From positions 9,245,218-9,309,217 of the forward strand of contig CM036245.1 of the NCBI GenBank assembly GCA_020698575.1: 64,000 bases of DNA, given 5' to 3'. The position numbers and the translations under genes were made by a program. This document shows positions 28,001-43,000 of this stretch, piece by piece; the stretch's first letter is position 1, and each line of letters starts with the position of its first letter. The notes below the pieces were generated by a model. It ran no database searches, was not told where the DNA came from, and saw only the letters and a list, made by a program, of their open reading frames with translations. The DNA comes from Bostrychus sinensis. Taxonomy: Eukaryota > Chordata > Actinopteri > Gobiiformes > Eleotridae.

Positions 28001-31000
28001 GCACTTCTAAAAGTGCACTTATAGGACATTTAATATGGATTTGATCTATTTTTGTGCTTTCTAAGCTCCTCAAGCTTCTTAAAGCACTTTCCATTAGTCC
28101 ATTATTCAGTAACAACTCAGACACGCAGTGGTGGTGAGCTACTTCTGTAACCACAGCTGTTCTGGGGCAGACTGACGGAGATGTGGCTGCCATTCTGCGC
28201 CTACAGCCTCTCCAGCCTGGTTTGGACCTGGTTTAGTCATAGTTTAGTCCTAGTTTGGTTGTTTGGACCTGGTTTAGACCTGGTCTGGTCCTTGCTTAGA
28301 CCTGGTTTAGTCCTAGTTTTGTCACAGTTTAATCTTAGTTTGGACCTGGTTTAGTCGTAGTTTTGTCATAGTTTAATCCTAGTTTAGATCTGGTTTGGAA
28401 CTGGTTAAGACCTGGTCTGAACCTTGCTTAGACCTGGTTTAGTCCTAGTTTCGTCATAGTTTGACCCTGGTTTGGACCTGGTTTAGTCCTAGTTTCGTCA
28501 TAGTTTAGACATTGTTCGGACCTAGTTTAGAACAGGTGCTGGACCTTGTTTAGAACTGGTATAGTCCTAGTTTTGTTATAGTTTAATCTTAGTTTGGACC
28601 TGGTTTAGTCCTAGTTAAGTCAGTTTAAGTTTTAAGCTGCAGCGTGTCCCCCTTTGGCGAGCCCCCGACAGTGAGATGGGTGTTTGACGGACAGCTCTGA
28701 TTTAGGAGAAGAGTCGATTTGGGAATAATTGGCCTGAACCGTTTCCAGGACGGGTCTCTCAGGGATTTCATTCATGAAGCGAGTTTCCAATAGATCTATA
28801 AATACAGCCAATAATAAGAAAGTTTACAGCAATGGCAGTAACATGTGTTGTTGTACAGATTGACCTTTTTTCTTCAGCTGCTCCCTTTCAAATGCACAGT
28901 GATTTGGCAAGTCGTTACATTGGATGACCTTCCTGTCGCAAAGGGGTCTGTTGTGCCATGCCTCAGGGTCAGAGCAGCCCAGAAATGGTCCCTCTTATTA
29001 TATTTTCAATTATAATGGACCCATGTGAAGCCTCCTTGCCCTGGGCCCCAGCAAACCTCACCAGGCCTGGATGAAGTGTCTTGCCTAGGGAAACAACAAC
29101 AGTATGCACTCACTGGGTCAGTGCGGGAATCGATCCGCCAACCCTCTTGGTTAATGAGAAACCCACGTAACCTCACCTAACATAAGTAGGATTTGTGGTT
29201 TTCAATGGATAAACCAGCATACCTTGACAAACTACTGAGGTCTACTGTGATTCTGTAACTACTCAATGACTTTTAGCATGTAGCCTTTAGCATGTAGCAC
29301 TAACTGCTTCCTCCTGAAAATAAAAATGCTAATTATAAAGTTAGTTGCTAATGTCCTCTACCTAGACACTGACATTACACACATGTAGTTAGTTGGTTGA
29401 TTTGCCTAAACAATATCATTGATGCACCATTAGCAGTTTTGTGGCTAATGCTAGTTTGAACATAGAAATGTTGTTTACAAGCACCAAGAAGGTCTATAGT
29501 AAAAGCGATGTGGACACAGCCTAAAGTGAATTCACTAGGGACACATCGTACATTTTTTTCTCTTTTGTGCCTCTGTAGAGCGCTGCCGTTGCCCTCCTGC
29601 CCTGCCCTAGCCCCGTGCCTGCTCCTCCTGGTTCTCTGGGGGCTCTTGGGGGCCTCAGTCCTGTCCATCTGCCCCGCCGTGTGCCACTGCAGCCGGGGAC
29701 ACCGAGTGGTGGACTGCTCCTCCAGAGGTCTCACCAAACTGCCCCCCGGTCTGCAGCACAACATCCGCTTCCTCAACCTCTCCTTCAACAGGTGATGAAC
29801 GGACCTGCACCAAGAGTTCGGCTCTGGTTTAGACCTGGTTTCAAAATGGTTTAGTCCAAGTTTCACCCAAGTCTTGTTCGGACCTGATTTGGACAAATTT
29901 TAGTCCTAGTTTAGACCTGGTTTGGACTTGGTTTAGTCCTGGCTTACTCCAGGTTTAGACTTGGTTTAGTCCTGGTTTAGATGTGGTTTGGACCTGGTTT
30001 ACAACTGGTTTACAACTGGTTTAGTCCTAGTTTCTGCGTAGTTTAGATATGGTTTGTACCCGATTTGGACCTGATTTGGAACTGGTTTAGTTCTGTTTTA
30101 GACCTGGTTTGGACCTGGCTTAGTCCAGGTTAAGACCTGGTTTAGTCCTAGTAAGGTGCCTATTTAGGTCTTCCTTAGGATTGCATTTTTCCAAAGTCAA
30201 ATATTTTCTATTTCCTTATTTTGTCCTCAGTTTACAGTCTCTGGACAGCCAGCTGAGCCACTATGCCCACCTCCGAACTCTGGACCTGTCCTACAACCGC
30301 CTGGACAGCTTACCCCCGGCTCTGCCCCGCTCGCTGTGGGACATGCGGGCCGCCGGCAACCACCTCCGCACCCTGGACAAGAACGACACGGCTTACCACT
30401 GGAACCTCAGAGTCTTAGACCTCTCCGCCAACGAACTGGAACGGATCGTCTTCATCAACAACACTCTCCCAAATCTCCAAACCCTAAACCTCAGCTTCAA
30501 CCGCTTTTGGACCGTCCCCACCAACATGCCGCACAAGTTGGAGACCGCCGACCTGTCCCACAACTTTCTTGTTCAAATCCTTCCTGGTTCACTGGACAGA
30601 CTGCCGAGATTGACGCGTTTTTACTTGCACAACAACCGGTTTTCGTGGCTAAACGAAGGAGTGTTTGACAAGTTGTCCGCCTTGGAGCTCATGACTTTGG
30701 GGGACAACCCTTGGGCGTGCGAAGATGAGGAAAACATGACAAAACTCTTAAAATGGGCAGAACAAACGCGCGCGACTATCTTCGGATGCCCCTGTTACAC
30801 GAAGCCGATTTGTGGACGTTCCCATCTGGCAACTTCAAGCGGCGAATGGCACTCGGCGCTGTTCACCGAGCCGCCATTTTGGGTCGAGAGCAGGGTTAGC
30901 GAAAGGACTGCATTAGCGACGTCGGGCTACAGAGCTAAGTCAGCCGTGTTTGAAACTGGGATATTTCAAGACAAAATGAATGACTCTGCGGAGGTTTTTG

Positions 31001-34000
31001 AATCGGCGAGTTTATCAACGCAGACAAGCACAACGGTACGGCCAAAAATGGCGATCAAGAAAATACGCAATTCACGAAATAGCGGGAATGGACTCGAGAT
31101 TCAAAGTGTTATTGTTTTACTTGTACTCACCACAGTCTACTGTTTAAATTGATGCTAAAATACACTACCAGACAATAAAAGTATGCAGATCAGCCATAAT
31201 ATTATGACAAAGGACGCTGAAGAGTTTATTAAGAAATGGTGCTAATTAAGGTTCAGATGGACGCATTAAGGAGCTTGTACTGAGAAGAGCTAAGTTCTGG
31301 GGTTGTACAAATGAGGATCAGAATAAAAAGCAGTCATATGTCCAAATAAATGACTGTAAATCCCTTCAATGTAACACACACTCGCACTGAGAGGAGCTTC
31401 TGAAGCAGCAGAAGCATTCTTAGGTTGGGTATACACAGTGTGATTCTTTTTTAGTCCTACAGGATTTTTGGAAGCCACGTTGCGCAACGTAGAAAGCATA
31501 AAATTGTAAACTAGCACTTGTTCACACTGTGCAAGGGTTCAAATGTTAAATCATGGCTACGAACAAAGACAATTGGAGCAAATTTCAGGCTCTGAACGCA
31601 GTGTGTTTACGTCATCGTAGCGCCGGTGATCCAGATGCTCTTGCTCTACAGGTGTTTATGTCATGGATGTGCATGGAAAAGTAAATAAATCAAAAGACAA
31701 AAGAGGGAATGTTGTAAAGTTCGTAGCAGGGAAAGGCACTGTTGTTGTTACTACGAGGATGTTCTGGTGTTTTTCCATTGGTCACACGTCTGGCAGAAAT
31801 CGTAGGTTCAGTCACACATCTGACAAAGATCGTAGGTGCAGCGAGTGCTGACATACTGCGATGAATCTTCCAAAATATCCAACACTGCCTGTTATCTGCC
31901 GCAGTTCGTCTTTGGTCCTAAGATGGGTCTATCCGTGATCTTTGTTCTGGTCTCACTATAAAATGTAAAAGCTTCAACGAACGATTTTTCCCATAATTAG
32001 GACTATAGTCTGTGTCAATGCTCCTGTCTGCTTCTCCAAATTAGGAGGGTCCTGACCTACTAGGGAATAAGTTACATCATCACAAAGTATCTCATAGACC
32101 TTGTTTTACAAAATATCAGACTATGCATGGTGCATTTTTTTCTAATACCAACATTTTCTAACCAAGCTAAAAAGAATGGGTGTCATAATGTTATGGCTGA
32201 TCAGTTTACACAAATCTATATGTAGCTCCTTTAGCAAACTGTTATGACTGACTGTTATTACTGCCTACTGTCACACCTCATCCTCCCGGTGGCTGAACAA
32301 CACAAACTCCATTGCACACAGTATATCTAAAGACTTGTTTAAACTGGTGATGCTAATGCTAATGCTACAGTGCTTCTACTTCTTCTTCTGATGCTTGCGC
32401 CACATTTGCACTTTGTCACATTCCACAGGAGAAAAGGACACAGCCGTCTCAATGCTAAACAAAGTGTAACAAATGTACATCTGAACAGTTCTCAATAAAG
32501 GGCTACAGTGAAAGAAAAGCAAGGAGGTTGTGAGTCCGATTTCTCTATTTCACACTTTCCAAAGACATGCATTTGTAAGGTGAACTGGTGAATCTATTGT
32601 CCCATAATGAATAAATGAATGAATGTGAGAGTGAATGGTTCTCTGTCAGTGTGGGTCTTTAAAGGGGCTATATTATGATTTTATTTATCTTTTAAACCAA
32701 TCTTGGTCACCTCTAGAAAAACTATGTGACTAAAAGAGAACGTTTCCAATAATTACTTTATTGGTGCCATACAGAAAAAAGTGAGGAGACCAGCAAAGGG
32801 CAGCTCTCTCTCATATTTTGAACAGAAACAGTGAAAAAAAATCTGTTTACTGTATTGGACTATAAGTCACACTTTTTTTCATAGCCTGGCTAGGGGTGCG
32901 ACGTATACTCAGGTGTGACTTATATATTAAAATATTTCAGGTGTTGGTTAGAGGGCGCTCTAGGCTTGTGTACCAGCATCTGCTGCACCTGTACCACTGA
33001 CAATTTAAAATGTAAACATTACCACTAACAACTTAGGCTATAAAGACAACTGAGAAAGAGCGGAATAATTGGAAATGGAACTGATGCTGAGTCTGACGAC
33101 AGCCACGCAGAGGAGGAAGCGGCGCTTCGTCTACCTCCGGAGTTGGCGGAGTTGTTCAGAAGCGACACCGAGGATGAAGAATTTAAAGGATTTAGTGATT
33201 AGGAGTGAGATGGTGAGTTTGGTGAACTTGTTATATTATGTTCTTTATGCTATAGTTATGTGAATAACTGTTAATATATTACGTTAACATACGAGACAGT
33301 ATTCAGTTCGTTGTTTATGCTTCATGTAGCTGAATAACCATCAATGTGTTACGTTAGCATAGCGCACACCTATTCAGCTGTTGTTCTCTATTCTATTATT
33401 ACTATAACTTGCCTTTCAACATGAAATGTCTGTTCCTGGTGTCGGATTTTGTAAAATAAATTTCCCCCAAAAATGCGACTTATATATGTTTTTTTCTTCT
33501 TCATTATGCATTTTTTGGCTAGTGCCACTTATAGTCCAGAAAATCCGGTACTTCCTTAAACTTTCTGTATGATGCTGTGAGTAATCAGTGGACACAGAGC
33601 TGTACAATGGGCGTGAATGAAACAAAAAAACTCCAGGTATGTTTTTGATGAGGGAACACCATTATAACATGGTAGAAAGCTCAAAAAAGTTGATTTTCCA
33701 GAATATAGCCCCTTTAAGTGTCAGCCCTACAACTAACTGACCATTATCCAAACTCCAGTCACCTGTGATCCCTGACAGGAACAGGGGGAAGGGATGAATG
33801 TTGCACAAAGCCTTTCCAATTTTCAGGTCATAAGCTCTTTAGAGAACACTGTACAATAGGAGCACTTAGGTCAAAAACAATAACAAAGTGCCCCTAAAAC
33901 GAAGCCATGTAGTTTCCATTCACTTTACTTTCACTTCAACTAGTCCCAACAAGACATAACTTCAACAAATAGAACTGAATTTAAAAAGCTAAAATATGTT

Positions 34001-37000
34001 TGAAATGTTCTCATACAGGAATAAAATCCACACATGGAAAGAGTTAGAGATCTCTGAAACATAAAAAGCAAAAGCTCACACCTGTAGTGCCACACTGTAA
34101 AAAAAATGTCAGAAAAATCCAAGCCAAATAATAATCCTTGTATATATATATGATATTTTTGCCAATGTCACAAGCGCAAAGTGGATTTTCTAAAGTTTAA
34201 GAAACACATCATGTAAAAAAGACAAGTGACTCACCTTCGGGCCACGTAGTAGAAGACAGGGTTCCCTGTTTTGGACGTCCCGGCCTGGTAGAAGATGTTC
34301 AGGGTCTTCAGAGCTTTGAACTCCTCTTTCTCATGGACCTGGTGTCTGTGTGGCCAAACACAAGAGTTAACTCACTGACAACCACAATAACAAAACATTA
34401 AAATAATTCATATTAATGTCAGATATAAGACGATGATTACCTGGTCATGAACTCCTCGAACTTGGAGCTGGTCAGATTGAGGCTGGACCAGTGAGTGTCG
34501 GCCACTGGTTTGTGTTCGGGAGGTCCTAGGTAGGCCAACAGCGTCGCCATCTTATCAAAGGGCCGTCTACCTACAGCTTTATGGTCCCTGAAGACAATAA
34601 CAACAACAACAACATGGCCTGTAAGTATACAACTATATAAACCATAATTGTGCAGTGATACATATACTGATCTAGTGTAGGGTTTTACAACGGGTCCCTC
34701 TCTAGACGTAATCCTCTTCATTTATCCAGGCTTGGAACTGGCACAAAGAGTACAATTGGCTCGTGAACCACTGTGTTATGCACGTTTACTTTCACTTTCA
34801 AAATAATTGTCAAATCAGAGCCTTGAATGCCTTGAGAGCCAAAGATGCTAACTCCAGCCACAAGGGGTCAGTAACAAGACGCTTGATTAGTTTTAGAGGA
34901 TTGGAAAGAGCATTTACTAAAGAACTAGAGCAGAGGTTCTCAAACTTTTCACACTTTTCTCAGACAATATTTGGCTTTTCAAGTACCATCTTTAGAGGCC
35001 TATATCAGGACTAAAACAAGGAGTAAAATATCAATTCTATTAAAGTAAAAATGTATCAGCAAATAAGGGCTAAACCAGGTCTAACTTTAACAGAACTAAA
35101 GCAGGGATAAATCAGGACTAAACTAGGACTAAATCTTTACTAATCCAGGACTTAAACAAGGTATAAACCAGGACTAAACCAGGTGTGAAATAGTTAACTG
35201 TCCCTATAAGGCAGGACTAAAATGTGGTGTACACTTTGCAACAGGATCAAACTCTAAATTAAACTAAACTAGGATATGAACTACAAAATACTCCTTGAAC
35301 CAGACGATTTCCGGTTTGATCCCAGGTCTGGGCATTACCATTGTGAGACAGGGACAATGCCTTGGAACAGGTTCTTTAGTTTCTGTTTAATACTGATTTA
35401 GTTATTGCATTACTAATGGTAGTTTTAGCATATTTCAGTTTTTTCTCTCGTGTCCGTACCTGTTGCTGGACAGGTACTGGCCGATCCTCTCCTGGTTGTT
35501 CCAGAGCAGACGGTGCAGCGCGAGCACGTTCCCGTCACTGATGAAGGACAGACTGTGGTTCACCGAGTCACTGGGAGGAGAGTCAGACGCTATGTCCAAG
35601 AAAAACCTGCAGAAAGAGAGATGCAGTTTGTTTTTTTTAATAGAAACAACAATTACAATGAAGACATGAAAACAACAATAAAGACATTTAGACAATTATG
35701 TGGTACAAACATAAAACATTCACACATTCAAACAAACCATTTTATCATGGCACTACTCCATTTTACATAAACAACAAATTTCCTTCCTAGTCACTATTTT
35801 AGTAAAACTGTACCTAAAAGTACTTTGTTTTCTGTATCCATTACATATCCTTCTGCTTCTGCTGCTTCTACTCCACTATGATAGTGTTCCAAAAAATGTA
35901 TAAAACGAGACAAGGACTTCAAGGACTCTGCATTTCTAGCATTAAAAATACATCTTTTCATTCAGTCTCTCCAAAAAACCCTTGGACCACTAACAGGAAA
36001 CATAACTCAAATTCATATCACTAAACAGGGGCAGTATTGTATATGTCTTTATTTATTTTTTTATTTATTAGTTATTTTAGTGCATTACTCTTATTTGGTT
36101 TTACTGTTTTTTAATATTTTATTAGGGACTAGGGAAGTTTTTTTTCATGCCCTATGTGCAGTAGGGGTGAAACAATACAGTAACTGTCCTACGATACAAC
36201 TATATCGATACGCATCACCTTGTATCAAATTGTATCGTTTTAAAGGGAGTGTGTATCAATATACACGGTAAAAAAATCAATAATATCGAAAATATCAATA
36301 TTAGAAATTTGCATTTTAAAATAAAACCAGATAGGGCTTTTTGGATGTCATTTTTGTCATTTTTAATGAAATAATCAACTGCGGCTGCGATGCAACATTT
36401 GAGAGTAAACTTTTATGATTTTTGGCAAAAAGGTGATGTATCGATTATCAATATGAAGGTGTTGAATCGTATCAAATCTTATCGCTCCAAATTAGCCGAT
36501 ATCATTCTTGAACCATATTAAAACAATTCTAATTGATACGTATTGTATCGTTGCAAAAACATATTGTTGCACTCCTAATGTGCAGCACTTTGGAAAACTG
36601 TCTTTGTTTATAAAATGTTATATATAAATAAAGTGGATTGGACTGAAGCAGAGCTGTGAGATAAACTTCTAAACTATCACACGTTGTGCTGCTGTTCCAC
36701 GTGCATGACGTCAGGATTACAGAAGCAGATGGTGTCAGATGGTTGTGCTGTGAAAATACCTTCTGGCTGCATCAAAGTTGCTCTTCACAAAGTCATTAAA
36801 TGGCCTCATGTGCTCCTCCTTCGTAAACAGCACGTGGTTGGCAATGCTTTGGAGAATCTTGACGGAAAAGAGACATTATTAAATCAATGTAGCAAAAAAA
36901 AAAAAAAGATTATAGATTTTCAGCTTCTGTAGTCACGTTCCTCACCTTGGACATGAGTTTCAGGCCCCGTTCGATCCGCGGCTGAGGCTTCTTGTCCAAA

Positions 37001-40000
37001 ATCCCGGCCTCGTACGGCGACACGATGGCCGGATTTACAAATCTCAGAAACATGGCGCTGCCCACGGCTCCGATACTGTTCTGAGGGAAACGCTGACTGA
37101 CCACCTGTGGACAAGGACGAACCAGGGGAAGACATCGGCCCAAGACAACGAAAGGGAGACACACACACACACAAAGGACAAAAGACAAGACAATTTAGAC
37201 AGGTTTGGCCACAGGGACAGAGGAAAATCATGTAATATATTAAAGGAAGTTTGAAATAGAAATGTATTGGTGTGAGAGAGTTACAAGAGCTGAGGATGAG
37301 CCATGGAAAAAAACAGAGACAGGCATAGACAGTAGAAATAATGGACCAGTGGCTAATGAGGACGTTAAGGGCTGGCTCCAAAAACAAACAAAAAAAAAAC
37401 TAGCTGCTATTTTTATACAGTTTAAAACACTGAATGCTAAATTTCTCTTATTATTGTCCTCTTGTAGTTTTCAAACATCTATCTGCTTCTGTGTGTCTCT
37501 ACATTACTGGTCAAACAATATTTAAAGTTGCTATATTACGCTAAATCAACTTCTCTGAGCTTTCTGCCATGTTATAAGGTTGTTGCCTCATTAAAAAACA
37601 TACCTGGAGTTGTCTTTTGTTTCATTAACGCCTGTTAAAGTAATCCTCTATTCTCTGGCGCTGAGTTTCTGAGGCCTCAAAATCTCTCCCATGAAGCCCC
37701 GCCCACCTCAGGAAGCATTGACCAATCAAAAAGCTGCTCTCATTCATTTATCCCCAAAAAACGGTGTACAGCTCTGTTTCCACTGATAACTCAGACATTT
37801 TTCATTTTGTAGTAAAACGCCTTCTGCACTCTGCTGCCTAAGATTGCTTTTTTTTAAGATAAATAAAAGCATAATAGTTACTTGCAGGCATCTAAATAAA
37901 ATTCACCAATACTTTAATGCTAGCTTCCCAATCTACTTGCATCTAGCAGGAATCGCTCCACTGCAAAAAACGTAGGGTAGGCTAAGTTACTTTAACATTA
38001 GCTAGTAGCAGCGTTAGTCTTCATAGAGTGGGAGAAATGTTTGTTCAATTTGAATTTAATAAGACTAGTTCTGGTTTGTTTAAAATGTTGATGCTTCTCT
38101 CTATTCTGCAAACTACATAATTAAGACAGATTTTAACTTTTTTCTGGCATGTTAATAATTTCTTCAAGTGAGCCATTTCCCTCAGGCTTAAAGCTTTTAC
38201 AGGAGTTTTTATTTGTGATGTTACAATGTATTGGTCCATTAATTTATACTGTGTATGCGACAGAGACATCAAATCCCAAAGTGTGCATCTGGTTGTAACG
38301 AGAGCTCCCCTGTTCCAGTTACAGCCCGAGATCAGACAGAAGCAGAACACCCAACGCTTTTTTCTTCGACGGGAACAAAATGGTAAAAAAACTACAGATC
38401 CTTATGGAAAAAACTTAAAAACAGACTTGATGAAGAGCCATGAATGAGTCGAGGAGCCAAGCGGTGAATCCAGAAACAACCCAAAAGCAAAAAAAATGGT
38501 GTGTGACGCATTCACAGTGAAACGTCCAAAACTCCTCAATCAGACACACGGCTGCAGAGCTTTGTCATTGGTTTACACACATTACTCAGTCTTTTAAAAG
38601 GGTAAGTTTCCAATCTTAGGCTTAAATTTTACACCAGATGTCCTACCTGAAGCAACTCTCCATTTATCCAGGCTTGGGACTAGCACAAAGAGTACAATGG
38701 CAGACGTTTTCGCTCAAATAGTCAAATTTGATGGGAAAACCTTATCATTAACCACTATTTAAAATGTATAGCTATATGATGAATGGCATTTTTTGGGTCT
38801 TTGTCTAAATTATGGTCTGTGTTTTGTTTATTTTGAGAAAAAAGATTTCTTTCCGTTGGTCAGCAGGGGCTGGAGCCTGTCCCAGCTACTTTGGGCCTGA
38901 GGTGGGGTACACAGCATTAACAAAAACCATTTAAACGCAACACAAATACTGACAACCATTCACTCTCACATTCATTCACTATGGGACATTTAGATTTACC
39001 TATAACCTTTTACCTATACTCAAGATGGTGGAAAGAACCCAAGCTTTTTGACTTTTTGAGAGAAAATAAGAAATAAAGTATATTGTTACTGCTATATCTT
39101 ACCTTTGATCCAACTGATGACATTATATCTAATAAAATGGGACCAGGAACAAAGGTGAAAATGATCACAGTAGCCTGGCTTTAAGAGAATTTTGGTACAT
39201 GCACCAAAGATTGATTTAAAATCAATGGAGGCCATGACAGATTTGAGAGCCAATGCATCCAAATTTGAGAAACAAAACCTTTTCAACATAAAAAAAGGTC
39301 ATTTCAGAGACGACCAAGGATTTGCGAAAAGCCCAATGACAAAACCAATGTCTGATCTGAGCCTCTGCAGCCGAGTTTGTTTGATTTCAGGAAGACTGCG
39401 GGACGTTCACCACACTGTGTGCATGCAGGACTACGACACTCTGAGTCCAGCCACCTTCAGGTTCCCACTCTTTACAGGAGAGCATTTTCTAAGACTATCT
39501 TCAGAGTCAAATACACAGAGAAATCAGGAGAAGTGCGAAGGACAGATTACTACTCACAGAGTGCAGAACAGAATACAAGCTTGTGCGTTGACTTAAGGGC
39601 AGTGAGAAACTCCTAAATTGTACCACATTTTTGTAGCCTATGACTAAATAGCTGTAAAAAGTAAATGCAGAAAATTGATCTGAATCTGAATAAACAGACA
39701 TGTAAAAATCATTGACAAATTTCTAATGAGTGGTAAATGTAGGCACAAAGCGATGGGATGGTTCCTCTGTCTCTGTTAAAAGGCAAAAGTAACTTAGTCC
39801 AGGTGCAATAGTCGCTCATTCCCGACACATTTTTGGCCACTTGCTAACTAGTTTTTTAGGTTGTTTTTGATCACAGACATTTAAAAGAAACTGCTTGACT
39901 TGACCAGCTTATGAAATTGTTCATTATAACGCTATTTTAAAGACAGTACATTGTTGCTTTAGGTGTGCACTTTGAGGAAAAACACACAGTTGATAGCTGT

Positions 40001-43000
40001 TTCCCTTTTGCCTTCCTCCAGAAGCTCCTTGGTCAGAGTAAAAGAGTAAATTCTGCGTGTAACTATGTTTAAGAGACAGTGATTTGTTGCTTTAGCTGCA
40101 AGATTAGCGTTTTCTATTCTGGTCAAAGCTCCTCTGTGAGACGAGCTGCAGCTGCTGCTTGTGAGAAAAGTGAAATGAAGATAATGCACATAAAAGGTGT
40201 AAAATAAAACAAGCAGAAAGACTGAAAGCAAACAGCGCAAAATTTGAAAATAACTAGTACGTGTTTTTTTTTTACTGCTAAAGAAACATGAAGAAGGGTT
40301 TGAAGCAATAATCCAGTATTTAGTAAAAGGTAAAAGTCTATGAGATGTTTAGTAACTTGTTCCCTAAACTGCAAAATCCAAGTTTGGAGAAAGAGACAGG
40401 AGCAATGACACAGGCTTTGCGTTACGGCTTCTATGGACTCACTGAAAACACACTTTTACAACAATTATCAAGACTTTTATAACATCAAAAAGAGTCTTTG
40501 TGGTGCTGCTCCTGTCTGCTTCTCCACACTGGGAGTGAGCTGAAAAATATTTACTGTAGAAAATAAATTAGTTTCAAAATGACTCCCTGTAATAGCATAT
40601 GTCCATGTTTAGTTGCTTAAAAGGTTAGGAAGTGAGTCCATTTACAATACACTGTAAAAAAAAATCTGTAAATTTTACGGTAAAAAACTGGCAGCTGTGG
40701 TTGCCAGAATTCTACCGTAAAGACTACAAGAGGCCTTTATTTCATTTTACAGTATAATATTATCACAAATGTTGTTTTTACAGTTTTTGACTTGAGTTTT
40801 TATTATTTACTGTAAAATTAAGTTATTAATCTTTCAAAAAATTGATTAACTGTATATTTTACAGTTTAGATTTTATTCAACATTTACTGTAAAATTTAAA
40901 GTTATCTTTTAAAAATGTGTTAAACTGTAATAAACACTGGACTCAATTATTTTAACAGTGCTATACTGTATACATTAAAAAAATAAAACTAAAAAATACA
41001 ATTTTGCCTTATTTTTAATATTACAGTTAATTACCGCAACCAAAACAGTATTTTACCAATATATCAATTACGGTCTTTTACTGTTGAGATTTTACAGATT
41101 CTTACCATGAAATCTACAGATATTTTTTACAGTGTACTTATAGGCATTAAACTGTTAAGTTAAACCATAGATTAAGAAAAAAGGCCTCTGGACAAAGCGT
41201 AGATGTTTCATTGAGTAGAGCTTATATCCGTCTCAGAGGCTGTGGTTAAATCAGATGGGACTCAGGGACACGAGCAGCTGAATGGCCTGGAGTCAGAAGG
41301 AGAGTCGTTCCCCAACTGTGAGATGTTAGAATAACCTGCCCTCTGTGAAGTTGATGCTCAATGTTAGACTGAAATTTGGAGTTTGTGCCTTGGAATTGCA
41401 GACTGGAGGAAGGCTAACTCTCAAACCTGCTCACCTTAGAGAGGCTTTTTCCATTTTAACTTAAAAAGCTTTTCTCTCTGAAAAAAAAATCTATTCTCAA
41501 AGAAGTGACCTCATCCATCCACCCATCTATTTTCTTCCACTTATTCGGGGCGGCGGGGCAACAGTCTAAGGAGGGACGCCCAGACTTTCCTCTCCACAGC
41601 CACTTCCTTCAGCTCCTCCATGGGAATCCCTCCAGCGTGTCCTTGGTCTTCCCCGGGGCCTCCTCCCAGTGGGACATGCCCAGAACACCTTCCTCATCCA
41701 GGAGGCATCCAGAACAGATACCCGAGCCTCCTCAGCTGGCTCCTCTCGATGTGGAGGAACAGCGGCTCTACTCCGAGCTCCTCACCATATTTCTAAAGCT
41801 GGGGACACACTACCTGATTTTCTGAGTTGTTACAGATTCTGTAAAGACTAGGAGCTCACACTAACGACTGGTTTCAGCAGATTTAGTTCTGACGACTGAA
41901 AGACTGCGCCTCACACACTACAAGATCTGCAACTTTCGCCAACCAAACGCAACAAACTCTCGCAGGGAACTTACGAGAACTAAAAGGTAAACAAACATGG
42001 AGCTACCTGGGTCGCTGTTGTTGTTGTGTGCAGCTCTCTGTTTGGAAAAAAAGGAAAAAGAAAAAACGTCTATGTATCCAGTTTCACTTGGGTAGCGCTC
42101 AACTTTCTTCAGTGTTTGCCATGGTTGTTTATGTTTTCTTCTTCAAATTTCCATTTATATTTTCCTGCTGCTTCCTGTTTCTTCGTCTGCGTCCTGATGC
42201 TATTTCCTGTGTCCCATCAGCTGTTTTTCATTGGCCGCTGGACACCATGTGTTTGTAGTTGCATCTGTAAACAGCCCACACTACAGGAGTGCGTCCAGAG
42301 TTGGCTTTAAAATTCAAACATGTTTGATTGCTTGAGACTGACGTCAGGCCAGGTTTTTGTGCTGATTCAAGTCTTTGAACATCACACACTAACGGATTTC
42401 AGGGCCGACTGGTGATTACGATTCCCTGCAACTAGTGTTGACTGGTACAGACTCAGCGCAACTGAATTGTTATAAAATCAGGCAAAAATATCGTGTAGTG
42501 TGTACCCAGCTTAAGGGGGCGCCCAGCCTCTGGGGAGGAAACTCAACTTCTTTTGGCCACTTGTATCCAAAATCTTTCAGTCATCTTAACAGAAGAAGCA
42601 ACCACTTTTCCTTAAAATGGCGATGGTTGCAGTTACCTCTGAACTGACAAAGTCCTTTGGATGAGGAACAAAACTTCTTATAAAGAACAAACTTTGTCCA
42701 GATGCCTTGTTTTTAAACCTTTTAATTGTTGATCACCTGCGGGTCTGAAGACCTTCACCATAATTTAGCAACCGGTTAAGAGGCTAAGAGTTGCCCTTGT
42801 TGACAAATTCTATCAGCCAGTCCCTATTATACTTCTCAACTGGTGGGTTGGGGCCCAAAAGTGGATCGCAGGCAGGTTCTTAGCGGGTTGTGGAGTGAAG
42901 AGAAATGTGGAAAATACTTGATAATTTGATTTATAGTTTACTGATTGGGTTATGATGAGATTAAGGTTAAGCTGTGGACAGATTTGTAAAAAATGTAAAA

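Noticed and set aside
41505..41825. 106-residue GC-rich frame as a host gene
   Set aside because: The sequence is a dispersed repeat and runs into an adjacent Harbinger-like element end.
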